From NCBI GenBank assembly GCA_942159475.1, contig OW804097.1, positions 53,712,986 through 53,776,985 of the forward strand: a stretch of 64,000 nt of DNA. Direction: 5' to 3'. A model generated the notes under the pieces. That model had not been told where the DNA came from and did not search any database. It saw nothing but the letters and a program-made list of their open reading frames with translations. Both the position numbers and the translations under genes were made by a program. Positions 13,989-26,625 of the stretch are shown here, piece after piece (the first letter of the stretch is position 1; each line of letters opens with the position of its first letter). The stretch comes from Sthenelais limicola (taxonomy: Eukaryota > Annelida > Polychaeta > Phyllodocida > Sigalionidae).

Positions 13989-14365
13989 CTTCAAGTACGA
14001 CTGCATCTTCCCCAACAGCAGGAACCCCCGTCTCCACCCCCGCCCCATCGGCGAACTCCACTGTCGTCCCACCACAAGCAAACACAACACTAACCTCAAA
14101 CGCATCAACTACTGCAAAGGTTACTGTAACAACGGCAATTAATACTGAGGTCCCCACGGCATCTTCCACCAGCGCGTCAAAAACTACCACCACCACTACT
14201 GCCGCTCCAACCAAGGAGGCCCCAGCGTCTCCAGGTTCTTCTTTCCGGGTGGGAGAGTTTATAGGTGGGATCATTCTTGGCGTCGTCGTTTCCCTGGCCT
14301 TGGTGGGCGTGATTTGGAAGATCAGGTCAAAGAAGCACACGGAAAACCCTTATTCCCAATTCTAG
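13989..14365 (+). CDS. CD164: CD164-like sialomucin, alternative terminal exon B (partial gene)
   Basis: Second terminal exon with the same architecture as exon A and the same acceptor phase (AAATTTCCTTCAG acceptor, phase 1). It encodes about 95 residues of Ser/Thr/Ala/Pro mucin sequence, longer than exon A, then the conserved EFIGGIILG start of a single membrane segment, a basic stop-transfer stretch and a tail ending NPYSQF. YSQF fits a YxxΦ sorting motif but differs from YHTL in exon A. The equal phase and shared FIGGI junction suggest one gene with mutually exclusive 3' exons. A tandem duplicate gene whose 5' exons were lost is the alternative. The open frame before the acceptor is treated as intron. 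Confidence 0.75.
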
Positions 14366-17300
14366 ATAATATGATATTTTTTAAGTGAGACAGTCAAGAT
14401 CTTCATGTCCTTAGTGTCTTAGTATATTTTTCTACTGTATTGTTTTTTTTCTTTTGAACTACTCATATTGAGATATTAGGGTTTTTATGAACGTACATGA
14501 TACACACACAAACGATTTTGTTCACACCCTAGATTTCTGGAATCTTCAAACTATTTACACGAGTGTCAATTTAAAAAGGTTTATATATGACCATGAATTC
14601 TTTTTATTAATACTCTACGAAAGACTTGCCTAAAATTTCTTTAAAATGTATTTACCTATGACTTTTAAACTGACTTGGTGACACGTCGGTTGTTATCACT
14701 GCTGACAACTATACTGCGTCTCAAATCAGCAAAAAGGGGCGTTGTTTCTTTGGGTCTGGGTCTACCTTAGACCTAATTAACGGAGAGAACCAATATAGTT
14801 GATATAGACACATTTCCCGGTCAGTATGTTGGGGGTAAGGACCTGCGGATCGACTAGATACCATTGATAGCATTCATTTATTTACCTGAACATTTCTAGG
14901 AAGATATGTATGAATCATATCTTGCTGGTGCTACCAGTTAAGTAAGTCTGAAGATGATTATGAATGATATGAGTCCTATAGGACTCCACTAGGTCGCACG
15001 AACAAACTAATGCGATCGCAGAAATATAAAATAATCTTGATATTTGTGCGATCACAAAACCATTGGTGTCAACACCATACACTTACATCCAAGAGATCAT
15101 ATACACGATCGCAGACCATTACAAACGACAAACGAGCTATGCTGGATGCATGATCGCATTGAATGTTCTTATGACCTGTTGGAGGTTGGCTATTGACGAT
15201 TGTTTTATGGGATCAAAATTATTAAATGTAAATTTTACTTATGGGGGGGGGGGGGGGGGATAGGGGGAGGGTGTCTGTCAGTGAATGTTCTATTAGGAAA
15301 CGGAAGATATATTATAAAAACTCCCAGTCTGAATCGTTTTATTTTCATGCTTATCATTGCCATCTGAAACTGACTGGAAAACAGAATGTTAGAAATGAAA
15401 CTTTGTGTAAAAGAATTATATTTTATGCGAAATAAGTCATGAGTAACAACTACGTGTACTTACATTTTCTAAAGTTGTTTTTTCTGTAAAAGAAGCTGAA
15501 ATGATCATCTGCTTTTTGAGGATATCGAGAGAGTGACACTCATATCGACGGGGTCAGTACACTGTCATAAATTAATAATATCAATTCGCAACGGTTACCT
15601 ATAATATAGTTTATGTAAATAAATGTTTATGCTTCATTTTTATCTTCAAGAAGGTATTTCCCAGAAATTGCACATGAAACATGCCTTGTATGCTGAAAAG
15701 GTTGTTCAGTGTAACTTCACTTTTTTTCCCTTGGTCAATTTGAGGTTTGACATCTCAGATCGAGATCTGCTCTATGATTGTAACTTTCTAACTGCGGAAA
15801 GCAGGTGAAGGTAATGGAATCTCGCCATGATATGAAAATTAGTGGAATATATTCGCAAGGCGGTTTTTTCTGTATCGTTGAAATGTTTTAGCTAACATTA
15901 GAAACCGCGTTCTGACATCAGTTAACGAGACTTTACACCTGTATAACATGCATACTAAATGTGTGTTAAGCTAATATAAGTATGAATAGGAAATGTTCTA
16001 TTTTCTGTGACCATTCTGCCATTTAAAATGGCTTGTATGGATGGTATTACTAAGATCTGATTAGTATTAAAGGTTAAATGGAGAATTTAATATTGGGTAT
16101 GGGACGACGTATCCAGTTTTGTTTCATGTTTATAAAAAAAAATCTCATATCACATGACGGCTGTGGTAAATTTAAACTATCATTCATTCCAAGTAGGTAA
16201 GGCGGTTAGTTAAGATGTGTGCTAGCCTGTTTTAAGAAGGCGAGTGTGGTTGTTGATATGCTAGGTCTGTGATGTTTGATGGTTGGATACTGACCAAAGT
16301 CTTTAGCGAAAGTACAGAGACCAACATGAATAAGATACATGGGTAAAAGTTGACGAGTTATTTTTTCTAAACAGAAACGTCACGCCTGTGACTATGATAT
16401 GTTGATTTGCGCTGTGTATAGGGATATGCTGCCCCTTGGGCATATATTTGTATGTTTTATCAAAGTCTTAAGTTCCATAAAAAAAAATAAACCTTTATTT
16501 CGCTACCGCGTTGAAAGGTTAATCATTTTGTGTTGCTTGGTGCTTTTTCCAATAGCGGGGTTGTGTTAACACCATTTTGATTTCAGATTGACTAGTAATG
16601 ATGGGTTTGAGGCACGTTGCCTTTAATTCACACTGTTATATATGAGATTGTAAAGTGGATGAAGAGTTGAGATATTATGTATATTGCACTTGATACATAC
16701 TCATTGTACTTTCTTGTGGTGCCAATTCTTCTCTGTATCACCTGATGGGCAGAACTGAAAATCAGCTATTTTGATAATATGTTTGTCATGTTCTTAACTT
16801 CATTGTACTAGACTGTTTCTAGTTAAGCTGTTGTAGCTGGTCTTCCATTTACTGCTAGGTTTGTGTACTTTTTCCTCTTGTTGGTTAGAAACACAGCCAA
16901 GCTTCATAATGTTAAAATGGCTAACATCCAATCCCACATTGCCCCTGTCGTTATGTCAGACCTGAACAGTGGCTGATACAATTCCCCTGTTGTTGTAAAC
17001 TATGTAAATACACAAAAGCACCACCCACTTGAACCTATCAGTTTATCAAAACCTTGTATTCTAGAAAAAAAATAACCTCGATAAACAAAAATATATATTC
17101 TAGAAGAAAACTTTAAATCTGAATTTGTAAAAACGCCTTTGTATGGAAATACCCTGGAGGAAAAATTAAGTAATCAAGATGAATTTAGGATCTGATATTG
17201 TCTCGACGGGCTCTCATAACTAGTTTATCTGTGTGTTAATCTATTTTCTATCATTACGGTGTATAATTCAAACCATAGAGGATAGATCTCCCTGACCGAT

Positions 17301-19349
17301 CTTATAGAACGTCTACTTCAAGCTGCAAATAAATGTGCCTTGGCTCTAGTGCTCCAATAAGCCCTGTATAATGAGCAATTAACAAAGATCTGTGATTCTG
17401 ATGCCTAGATTAAAACCTTTCTCTTCAGATTCATCTATCTTGACTACCAACCGCCTTTTCTGTGAACAATTGAGAACTTTTACTTACTATCTCATCCACC
17501 TCCAAGCCTTCAACTTGATACTTAGTAAGCTTTTCCAATGAATATGTTGTAGAAGATATATTGAGGAGGATTGTCAATTATGTATATATACACAGCACAA
17601 GACTGAATACTCTTTAATTGTCATGGTTGTAGATGTGTGTCCGCATCCATATACATGTAAGTTCTCCGGTGAACATTCCAAGTCATGAACCATCTAACCT
17701 AGCTGCTTGAGATTAGAAAGGTGAATTAAGACATCTGTGGTACAACGTTTGCCCCCTCAGTGGGTCATTTTAATGCATATTTTTTTCAGTTACATATATT
17801 CAATAGACCCCCCATGAGCTACCATGTGCATGTTTTTTTTTCATGCTGATGATTAATGCGGATCTGAAGTTGCATTGTATGTTATTCCCACCCCAGTTGT
17901 GCACGGTATATGTACTCCGACATTTCAAATTAATATATATCACCATCATGCATTATCCTTGACATTTTTCAAAACCATGTAATTGTATAATGTATATGGT
18001 GTTACTTATGATCAGAGAATCTTCATTTAAAGCTGAAATGTGTTCAGAACATATTAAGATAAGTGTAATGTTGAAGACATGTCAGTTTCTTACAGAACGA
18101 AATTTAACCACTTGGAACCTCCGATTTTCAGTTAACAATAAAATAACAGAAAAATTATTGTATTGAAAGTGTCTTGTTCGAACTGAAACGGTCTCCTTCT
18201 CTCATTCAAATATTGATTACGTTAATTGTACTTGCTTTTGTTGAAATACTAGTAGGAGGCGAGCGATTTAGACCCTATATTACGGATTGGTGCCTCCTGG
18301 AGATTCTAGGCTTAAATCAGTTAAATCTCCGAATGGTGGAAGACAAAACGGATGGCACTCAGCAGTCATAATATGTCACATACAGTAAAATTAAAGTGTA
18401 TTTACTACATACTCGGAAAATGATGTATACGACACATTCCTGATCAAGGCAAGTTTGCTGTATGCTGAAACCATCAATGTAGTATTGTTTTCAATCTGAT
18501 CACAAGTAGGTTAAGTAACATTACTATTGAGTTGATTGAAACTTCATGATGGCAGCCAAAATGTATTTTGATTAAAGGGCTTCTAACAAAAATTGAAAGC
18601 TAAGGCAATGAATAACATGTGGAAAAAAATTAGGGTTGTTTGCATATGCAGAAACAGTCCACATCCATTTGCTAAGCTGCCTGTCTAAACCAGTTCGGCG
18701 ACCTGAGATGTGAGAATCCCTCTCTTATATAGACTACACACAAGTTGTCTTGTATTCATTTTAGGCGGTTTTATCATGGAAAATCCCAAATTAGTTCTGA
18801 TAGTGCCATAGTTATACCAATCATACATTATTACAATCAATTAATGATATGATCGTGAAAGAAATGTCCGAGAAAAACCAAGGCGAACTTTTATTATCTT
18901 TTATTGCAAAAAAGTCCTCCCAATGGTATTTACAATGCCAAAGAAGAACAACACACACATTACAACAGCCTACACGTTAAATGAACTTTCCTGGAATGCA
19001 AGGGACACAGTGATCGGTTGACGTTAGTGTTTGTGTTAATGATTTCTAAATGGATAAGGCTAAAAATAAATTTGGAGAAGAGCGATTTTTCGCGCAGACC
19101 TCAAGAGAATCACTCGCCATAATATGAAAAATTTGTTGTCTGCCAAAGTCACTTATAAGTTATAATCCATAGCATAGCAACATTTATATTATAATATATT
19201 ACTAGTTCATACTATCAACAATTAACAGCTAGATGATTCGGCACTGATTATCAGAGGAGATTCAGCGTCCCGAGAAACCAGTTTGTTTTACCTGGAAGCA
19301 TAGTCTTGCACTGAGTCGCTCGGTATATAATGGGGCATTATATGATGTA
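14366..19349. other. Non-coding stretch after the CD164-like gene
   Basis: Presumed 3' UTR and intergenic DNA. A canonical AATAAA at 15618-15623 is a possible polyadenylation signal for exon B. A G run lies at 15242-15259. GATCGCA-type motifs recur several times between about 15010 and 15160. No protein domain was recognised. Confidence 0.5.
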
Positions 19350-19370
19350 TTAACCCATTCTAGACGCCTA

Positions 19371-19492
19371 TTGCATTAATGCACTCCCGTAGAAAGTACA
19401 CGTAGTGCATTAATGCACTCCCGTGGAAGGTACACATAGTGCATTAATGCACTCCCAGGAAATGTACACGTATTGCATTAATGCATTAAAAC
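19371..19492. repeat. Subterminal tandem repeat of the piggyBac left end
   Basis: Three and a half copies of a ~35-bp unit, each containing the 12-bp palindrome TGCATTAATGCA followed by CTCCC and GTACAC. It starts 17 bp inside the left terminus. Subterminal repeats in DNA transposons often bind transposase, so a binding role is plausible but not shown. The right end does not carry the same unit. It has TAACGTCA-type motifs instead. Confidence 0.8.
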
Positions 19493-19758
19493 CACGTGAT
19501 TACAAGAAAATGGCTATATTTTTGTTATTTATTTATGAATTTTTATGTTTCTTTTGAGAAAAGTTTTATATTATGATAACAATACAATAACAATAAAACT
19601 TGAAATAAAATTTCCATAGCAACCATTTAAATTCTCATTGAAACGAGACAAAACAAGCGCGGGAACTTGACCTGATTCTGCAGACGACACTTGTCTGCTG
19701 TGTGTTTGTGCACCTGTGTGTTTTTTGCGGTTTGTGCGCTGAAATTCGTTTGAAAATC

Positions 19759-22700
19759 ATGGATATGGACAATGAGTGGGACGATTTACCGGAGGACTGG
19801 GAGGATGACATTCCTCTGGACATTTTAGTCCAGTTTAACAAGAAAAGACCTACTGCTGCAGCAGTAGTAGACGAAGGTAATGGCGCCGAAATTGACGACG
19901 ACGACGACGACGACGTCGACGATGAAGGTGAGGAAGAAGAGGGTGAGGTTGTGGAGGAGCCCAGGACCTATAGGTGGGTCCCTCAACCACACAACCTTGA
20001 ACGTTTCCCTAAGGTGCAGGATTTCAAGGGACCAACCCCTGGCATCAACCATGCAGAGGCAAACTTACCTAGAGTGAGAATGCAAATAGATTATTTTCGG
20101 GTATTTTTCACCTTAAATTTTGTTGAGTCTATTGTGTCTGCCACTAATCGCTACGCTCAGGAGGTCAGAACACAAAACCCTTCAGGACACAAGTGCGCAT
20201 GGACTCCAACAAATGCCCAAGAGTTAACCAAGTTCATCGGACTTACCCTCCTGATGGGACTTATAACTAAACCAAGGATGTCTGACTACTGGGCAACTGC
20301 TCGAGAAATGGCAACACCCTTCTTTGGGCAGGTACTGAAAAGGGACCGCTTCAAAGCTATATTTCGGTAAGCAAAATGCCCTATTATCGCCTATTTTCGC
20401 GTGTAGAAAAGTATAGAAAAGAAACATATGAATCATCATCATAGAAGTCGCCAACTTTTTAAAGGAAGAAGAGGTTTTGATAATGTCATCCAGTATTAAT
20501 TTTTTTCTTTTCTTTTACTTTTTACAGCTATTTCAACTTCCCGACTGTGAGCGGGACACTGCCGACCTCTGTACGCCGGATTCAGTGGCTGTTTACAATG
20601 TTCAACAATGTGACAAAGAGGGTCTACAACCCAAAGCGGTAAATTATTTTGCTTTAAACACTTAACAAATGTTTTTAAATGTTTCCTAATGTTGACTAGA
20701 TGTCGGCCCAGTGCCAGGACACAATATGCAATTTCATATACTACTAGGCTAAGTGCATGTGTACCGAGCTACGAATCCATTCGAACTTAAGGCCAAAAAG
20801 AAAATAGGTGCGGTTCTGATACAAAATAGCTGAAAACTAAGTAGGGGGTTGGTTATTTTTCCTTTTCCTTTTCCAAAACCCTATAGTAAGATGTGTGTTG
20901 TAGGGGGGGGGGGGCAGAGGGGGGGGGGGGGGGGGCTAGATCAGAAACATGCTATTTTGTTTGGCCTCAGAGACAAATCAATTGAACACAGCACTAAACA
21001 TGATACTGCAGTGGTTTACTTTCCCAAGTACTGCAACATTTGATTGTCATTCATTGATTTGATATGGAAATTGTGAAAACTTAGTGTATAACATGTGTAT
21101 AATACAATTCCTGTTTGAGGAAAATCCGCCTATGCTTTAAAACCCTGTTAGACCTGGATTTGTTTTCTTGCCTTTCAAAATAAAATATTGTACTTGCAAC
21201 GACTTAAGAAAAAAATAGAGATAATAAATGTTTGATGATGACAGTTTAGGACTATTGTATAATCAATTGTGGGTATTCAATGCACTACAAAGTTTGTAAA
21301 AGTATCAAAGAGCTTTTGTAAAAGAGCATAAGACATTCTGACATACTATTTCGCCAAGAAACAGTGTTTTCTATGGTCTTTGGAAATATAATATTATACT
21401 TGTGACGACTGAAGAAAACCATAGAAATAATCGATACTGAATGATGCCATTATAGGACAGTTGAATAGATGTTTGTGGGTATCTGATGCACTTTTTATCT
21501 TATAAAAAAAATCAAATAAATTTTGAGAAATGGGTTATACTTTGACATTACTATCTCAGAATATATGCAATAGAAAGGTCTGATAGGGTTAACTTGAGTT
21601 CTTCAATGTCTTAGATATACAAAGAAATATGTGCACTCTCAGAAATGTATTATAATATACATTACAATAATTATCTATCTAACTATCATCTTTCAGGGAC
21701 GTATCAATTGACGAGAGCACCGTCCCCCATAAAGGGAGAGCCCCAGCCATCCAATATAATCCCTCCAAGCCCAACAAGTGGGGCTTCAAGGTATGGGTTC
21801 TGGCGGAGGCGACAACAGGCAAGTTATTTTGTAGTAAAATAAATTTACAATATTCACTTTTCATTGTTAATATTATGATCTTTATTTCATAACAAATACA
21901 TGAATCTGGAAATATTACATGCCAAAATGTTGAAAGTGTATTATTTTCAAGTGACACTGTAAATCACAATTATTATGTATCATTTAATACCCATTGTAGT
22001 AACAGGACCTTATATCAAAGTTAGATCTAAATGCTATTATACTTTAATTAGGCTCCTAATGTAAGATTTAACTAAGTCAAATCAAATTATATCCCTTTAC
22101 ACAGTGTAAAACCTGTATTACTTTCTCATGATGGGCATAGCAAATATATTTATAATTCCTATAATTTCAGGATATGTACTACAAGCGATTCCATTTCTAG
22201 GAAGGTTGGAGCGAGCCAAGACAAATATTTATGAGGACGTTGTATTAAGGCTGATGACAGAAGGAGGGGCTCTGGGGAAATTTCATCATCTTTTTACTGA
22301 CAATTATTTTACTTCAGTTCCAATGCTTGAGGCTCTTTTCGAGAAATTTCAGACCTATTGCTGTGGGACTCTAAGAAAAAATCGGAAACATCTACCAAAA
22401 GCCCTCATGGTTAAGACCCATCCAGAATTAAAAGACCGTGGTGACAGTTTATTCAGTAAATGTAACCAGATGATGCTTGTAGTTTGGCGAGATAACAAGG
22501 TCATCCAGATTCTTAGCACAATTCATGGCACAACTTTAGGTACTTGCACCCGGCCTATGAAGTCAAAACAAACAGGAAAATTCCAGAAGGTAGAAATAAA
22601 TTCACCCACAGCTGTCCTTGATTATTCCAAATTTATGGGTGGAGTTGACCTGGCAGACCAACTCTTCCAGTATTATTATTTTGCACGTAAAAGTCAGAAG

Positions 22701-23102
22701 TGGACAAAAAAAATGTTTTGGTATATTTTGGAAGTTATGAAAGTTAATTCTTTGATTTTGTACAGAACCACTTGTGACAAACCTTTGCCACTTTATGAAT
22801 ATACTGTCTCTTTGATTTCCCAAATTTTTCAAACCTCAGAGCTCCTGGATGCCAACCCTCGCCGCCACCATCCCGCCCAACCAGACCGTCTGACACACAG
22901 ATGTCTTCCTTCCAGAAGAAGTGCGAAACGGTCTTTTTGTAAAGTTTGTTATGTTCGATCTGCTAATGGTATCAAGGATAAACCTTCTCAAACCTATTTT
23001 GGGTGTGATTATTGTCAGGTATTTTTATGTTTGCCTGATTGCTTCCGAATATATCACTCAGTTGAAGATTTTATCAATTACGATTTTCCTGCTATTAGGT
23101 AA
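19759..23102 (+). CDS. piggyBac transposase, four exons, 590 aa
   Basis: Catalyses cut-and-paste transposition at TTAA. Exons 19759-20366, 20528-20638, 21697-21818 and 22171-23102 join in consistent phases (2, 2, 1) into one frame. The ATG at 19759 is chosen because an acidic N-terminal region typical of the family follows (a run of Asp/Glu at about residues 60-85). The DDE_Tnp_1_7 core has its catalytic aspartates at D245 (in VSIDES), D324 (in FTDNYF) and D440 (in GGVDLADQ). The C-terminal Cys/His-rich zinc domain that binds the termini is present from about residue 525, so no domain is missing. The third intron begins with GC in the context G|GCAAGT, a recognised minor donor type. A host gene domesticated from piggyBac is possible, but the intact TIRs and TTAA make a transposon gene more likely. 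Confidence 0.85.
20785..20895 (+). repeat. Dispersed repeat R3, copy 1
   Basis: A segment with AATAGGTGCGGTT and AGTAGGGGGTTGGTTATTTTT lies in transposase intron 2. A similar segment in the same orientation is at about 33895-33985, inside the decayed DIRS element. It is followed by two G runs. Probably a MITE or SINE fragment. Its ends are not resolved. Confidence 0.5.
21181..21500 (+). repeat. Internal ~200-bp repeat of the piggyBac element, left pair
   Basis: Two diverged direct copies in intron 2, starting near 21187 and 21388. Each runs from a TTGTACTTGCAACGACT-like start through AGGACAGTT/AGGACTATT to TGTGGGTATnnnATGCAC. The same unit recurs in inverted orientation at about 26080-26490, so the two clusters could pair as stem arms around the transposase 3' half and the minisatellite. 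Confidence 0.7.
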
Positions 23103-23233
23103 GCGATAAATACATGGTAGGAAGGGAACAGGTAAAATCATTCCTTAGAAATATCATATCGTCACCCTTTGTTATCTATAATTTAATCAATGTCTCATGA
23201 TCATTATACATTTATTCATCACTGTTGTACATA

Positions 23234-23380
23234 GTTCCAAGCCTCAGCGCCCAGATAATAACTGATATATATAATTCCAAGCCTCAGCGCCCATATACTT
23301 ATTGATATCATTCCAAGCCTCAGTGCACAGATACTGATTGTCATACATACTTCCAAGCCTCTGTGCCCATACAATAAACA
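23234..23380. repeat. Tandem repeat, ~39-bp unit, four copies
   Basis: Four copies of a unit containing TTCCAAGCCTCAGCGCCCA start near 23234, 23274, 23311 and 23350, just downstream of the transposase stop codon inside the piggyBac element. Confidence 0.8.
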
Positions 23381-23743
23381 TTGATTTTCCTACCTTACAT
23401 GCTGTACTTGTCTTATCTCGCAGGAACCTTTTTAATCTTAAAATCTGAACAGTCCAATCATGTTGACTTTGAAAGTTCTTTAGCATGATCATGAACGAAT
23501 ATAATCCAATATCATCTTTCAATATTTATAAATATTTATCCTTGTAAACACAACGAAAGATGATTCTCCTTTTCCTTGTCCCTGTATGATATACAATGTA
23601 TGATGAAACGGAGCATCTGTCATCTGTTTCTCTCACTTGATTCCTGTCATTAAGACCTGACACTGGTGGAGAATAGGCCTGGTCCTGGTTACCTATGTGC
23701 GGAACAATAAGACAATCAATTTATTTTTATTTCTATCTCGACT

Positions 23744-25405
23744 TTACTGGGACCGTCCCTCGATAGACTTTACGATAGACCGTCCCGCGATGGACCGTCC
23801 TGCGATGGCCTTTACGATCGACTGTCCCACGATCGATCGTCCCAAGATCGCCTTTACGATCGCCCTTACTATTGACCGTCCCACTATCGACCGTCCCACG
23901 ATCGACCATCCCACGATAGACTTTACAATAGACCGTTCCGCGATCGCCTTTACGATCGACCGTCCTACAATTGACCGTCCCACAATAGACTTTACGATCG
24001 ACCATTCCGCGATCGACCGTCCCATGATAGACCGTCCCATGATCGCCTTTAAGATCGACCGTCCCACAATTGACCGTCCCGCAATTGCCTTTACAATCGA
24101 CCGTCCCGTGATCGCCCTTACTATCGACCGTCCCACGATAGACTTTACGATAGACCGTCCCGCGATCGCCTTTACGATCTACCGTCCCACAATCAACCGT
24201 CCCACGATAGACTTTATGATCGACCGTCCCACAATCGACCACAATCGACCGTCCCGCGATCACCTTTAGGATCGACCATCCCACAATTGACCGTCCCACA
24301 ATTGACCGTCCCGCAATCGCCTTTACAATCGACCGTCCCGCGATCGCCCTTACTATAGACCGTCCCACGATCGACCGTCCGCGATCGCCTTTATGATCGA
24401 TCGTCCCACAATAGACTTCACGATCGACCGTCCCACAATTGACCGTCCCGCGATCGCCTTTACGATAGACCATCCCGTGACAGACCCTCCCGCGACCGCC
24501 TTTACGATCGTCCGTCCCACAATAGACTTTATGATAGACCGTCCCTATTACTATTGACCGTCCCACGATCGACCGTCCGCGATCACCTTTATGATCGATC
24601 GTCCCACAATCGACCGTCCCACAATAGACTTCACGATCGACCGTCCCGCGATTGCCCTTACTATCAACCGTCCCATGATCGACCGTCCGCGATCGCCTTT
24701 ATGATCGATCGTCCCACAATAGACTTCATGATCGACTGTCCCGCGATCACCTTTACGATCGACCGTCCCGCGATCGCCTTTACGATAGACCATCCCGCGA
24801 TAGACCGTCCCGCGATCGCCTTTACGATCGTCCGTCCCACAATAGACTTTACGATAGACCGTCCCGCGATCGACCGTCCCGCGATCACCCTTACTATTGA
24901 CCGTCCCACGATCGACCGTCCGCAATCGCCTTTATGATCGATTGTCCCACAATCGACCGTCCCACAATAGACTTCATGATCGACCGTCCTGCGATCGCCC
25001 TTACTATCGGCCGTCCCACGATCGATCGTCCCACAATAGACTTCACGATCGACTGTCCCGCGATCACCTTTACGATCGACCGTCCCACAATCGACCGTCC
25101 CGCGATCGCCTTTACGATAGACCATCCCGCGATAGACCGTCCCGCGACCGCCTTTACGATCGTCCGTCCCACAATAGACTTTACGATAGACCGTCCCGTG
25201 ATCGACCGTCCCGCGATCACCCTTACTATTGACCGTCCCACGATCGACCGTCCGCGATCGACCGTCCTGCGATCGACCGTCCTGCGATCGACCGTCCTGC
25301 GATCGACCGTCCCACGATAGACTTTACAATAGACCGTCCCACAATTGACCATCCTGCCTTTACGATGGTCCGTCCCGCCTTTAAGATGGACCATCCCAAC
25401 TTTAC
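23744..25405. repeat. GATC-rich minisatellite with higher-order units
   Basis: About 1.66 kb built from two short monomers, GACCGTCCCGCGATC-like (15 bp) and GCCTTTACGATC-like (12 bp), with many variants. A higher-order unit is visible: CTATTGACCGTCCCACGATC recurs at 24551, 24894 and 25226, about 340 bp apart, and a related start is at 24352. Monomer lengths are multiples of three and stop codons are rare, so several frames on both strands stay open for 100-280 codons (for example GRSIV repeats on the minus strand). These are treated as by-products of the repeat. The array is much more GC-rich than its surroundings. Confidence 0.92.
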
Positions 25406-26079
25406 GAGCAACTATTTTGACTTTGCATAAGGCAAAAAGAAACCACTATATACGATCAACTTATCAGTAATCAATTATATACTAAAATATGGAATAAATG
25501 TACATACAAAATAGTTGAAGGAGAAAGTAAATGAACAGTTACGCTAATCAGCTGAGCTAGCCTCATAGTATCGAAAGATACTATAGCAAATGGCACTAGT
25601 ATGTTGTCTTGTTGTTCATCAGATTAGAGAAACCGCTGAATGTTATTGATATTACTGTAAGCCTACAGTATTATTAATAACTTCATACCTATAAGTTCAG
25701 ATTTTCGACTGTGCTATGTTGTAACAGGTCCATTATTCTGATCATGATTATTTATTAACTAACTTTTCATACAACTTATTATTCATACTTACAAAATATT
25801 TCCTCCCAAGCATTATTAGGATTGGGCTTTCCTCATGGCTGCCTACCACCACCTGCTCACTACCATTCCTGAAAAATAAAGTTGTGCATCATGCTATGCT
25901 TACAGTGCCTATTCAGGTGTGATATTAAGTAATACTACAACATTATACGCATGTGAAAATGTAATTAAATTATGATATTAGGCAGTAGAGAATCAAAACC
26001 CTTCAGTCAGCTACATCAAAACGGAAAAGACCAGACGAAATCCACAGTTCCTTTGGCTAAATAATGTCTGAATGTGTAT

Positions 26080-26490
26080 GCTCATTACTCGAAAACTATT
26101 TGAGCTTTTGACAAGATTTAAACAGCATCAAATACCCACAGATGTTTATACAATCGTCCTAAACTATCATTATCAAATATTTATTATTTCTATTTTTTCT
26201 TAAGTCGTCGCAAGTACAATATTCTATTCAACTGTCCAAAAATGTCAGCATTCAATATTCATCATACCTATGTTTTTATCCAGTTGTTGCAAGAACAATA
26301 TTATTTTTCAAAAGACAAAAGGAACCATTCCTTCAGCTAAATATTATAATGTCTGAAATGTATGCTCATTACTCGAAAATTATTTATGATATTCAAAAGA
26401 TTTAAATTGCATTATATACCTACAGATGTCTATTCAACTGTCCTAAAACGGCATCATTCATGCTCATCCAATCATTGCAAGTATTATATA
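26080..26490 (-). repeat. Internal ~200-bp repeat of the piggyBac element, inverted cluster
   Basis: Reverse-complement copies of the 21181-21500 unit. The clearest runs from about 26085 to 26223, where AAGTCGTCGCAAGTACAAT and CCCACAGATG are the complements of left-cluster motifs. Partial copies follow near 26265-26300 and 26400-26480. This gives the element an internal inverted-repeat structure. Confidence 0.7.
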
Positions 26491-26625
26491 TAAAAAGCCA
26501 GATTAAAACCAGGTCTAATAAAATCTTGGTCATTTCTATTTGGAGTTAATTTCCATCATTAAAGTAGCTGACATAAAGAAAGAAGAAAATTCTCACCTCC
26601 AACAATGGTGTGGGGCCGTCTTGAA

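Noticed and set aside
13942..14340. 132-codon Val/Ala-rich frame opposite CD164-like exon B
   Set aside because: It is the antisense shadow of the Thr/Ser-rich mucin exon.
23744..25405. CRISPR-like array
   Set aside because: Repeats are contiguous and graded without unique spacers, in an animal genome; it is a minisatellite.
23697..25411. Open frames of up to 277 codons with GRSIV or RPTID peptides on both strands
   Set aside because: They come from the minisatellite, whose unit lengths are multiples of three; they occur in many frames at once and have no non-repeat domain or credible start.
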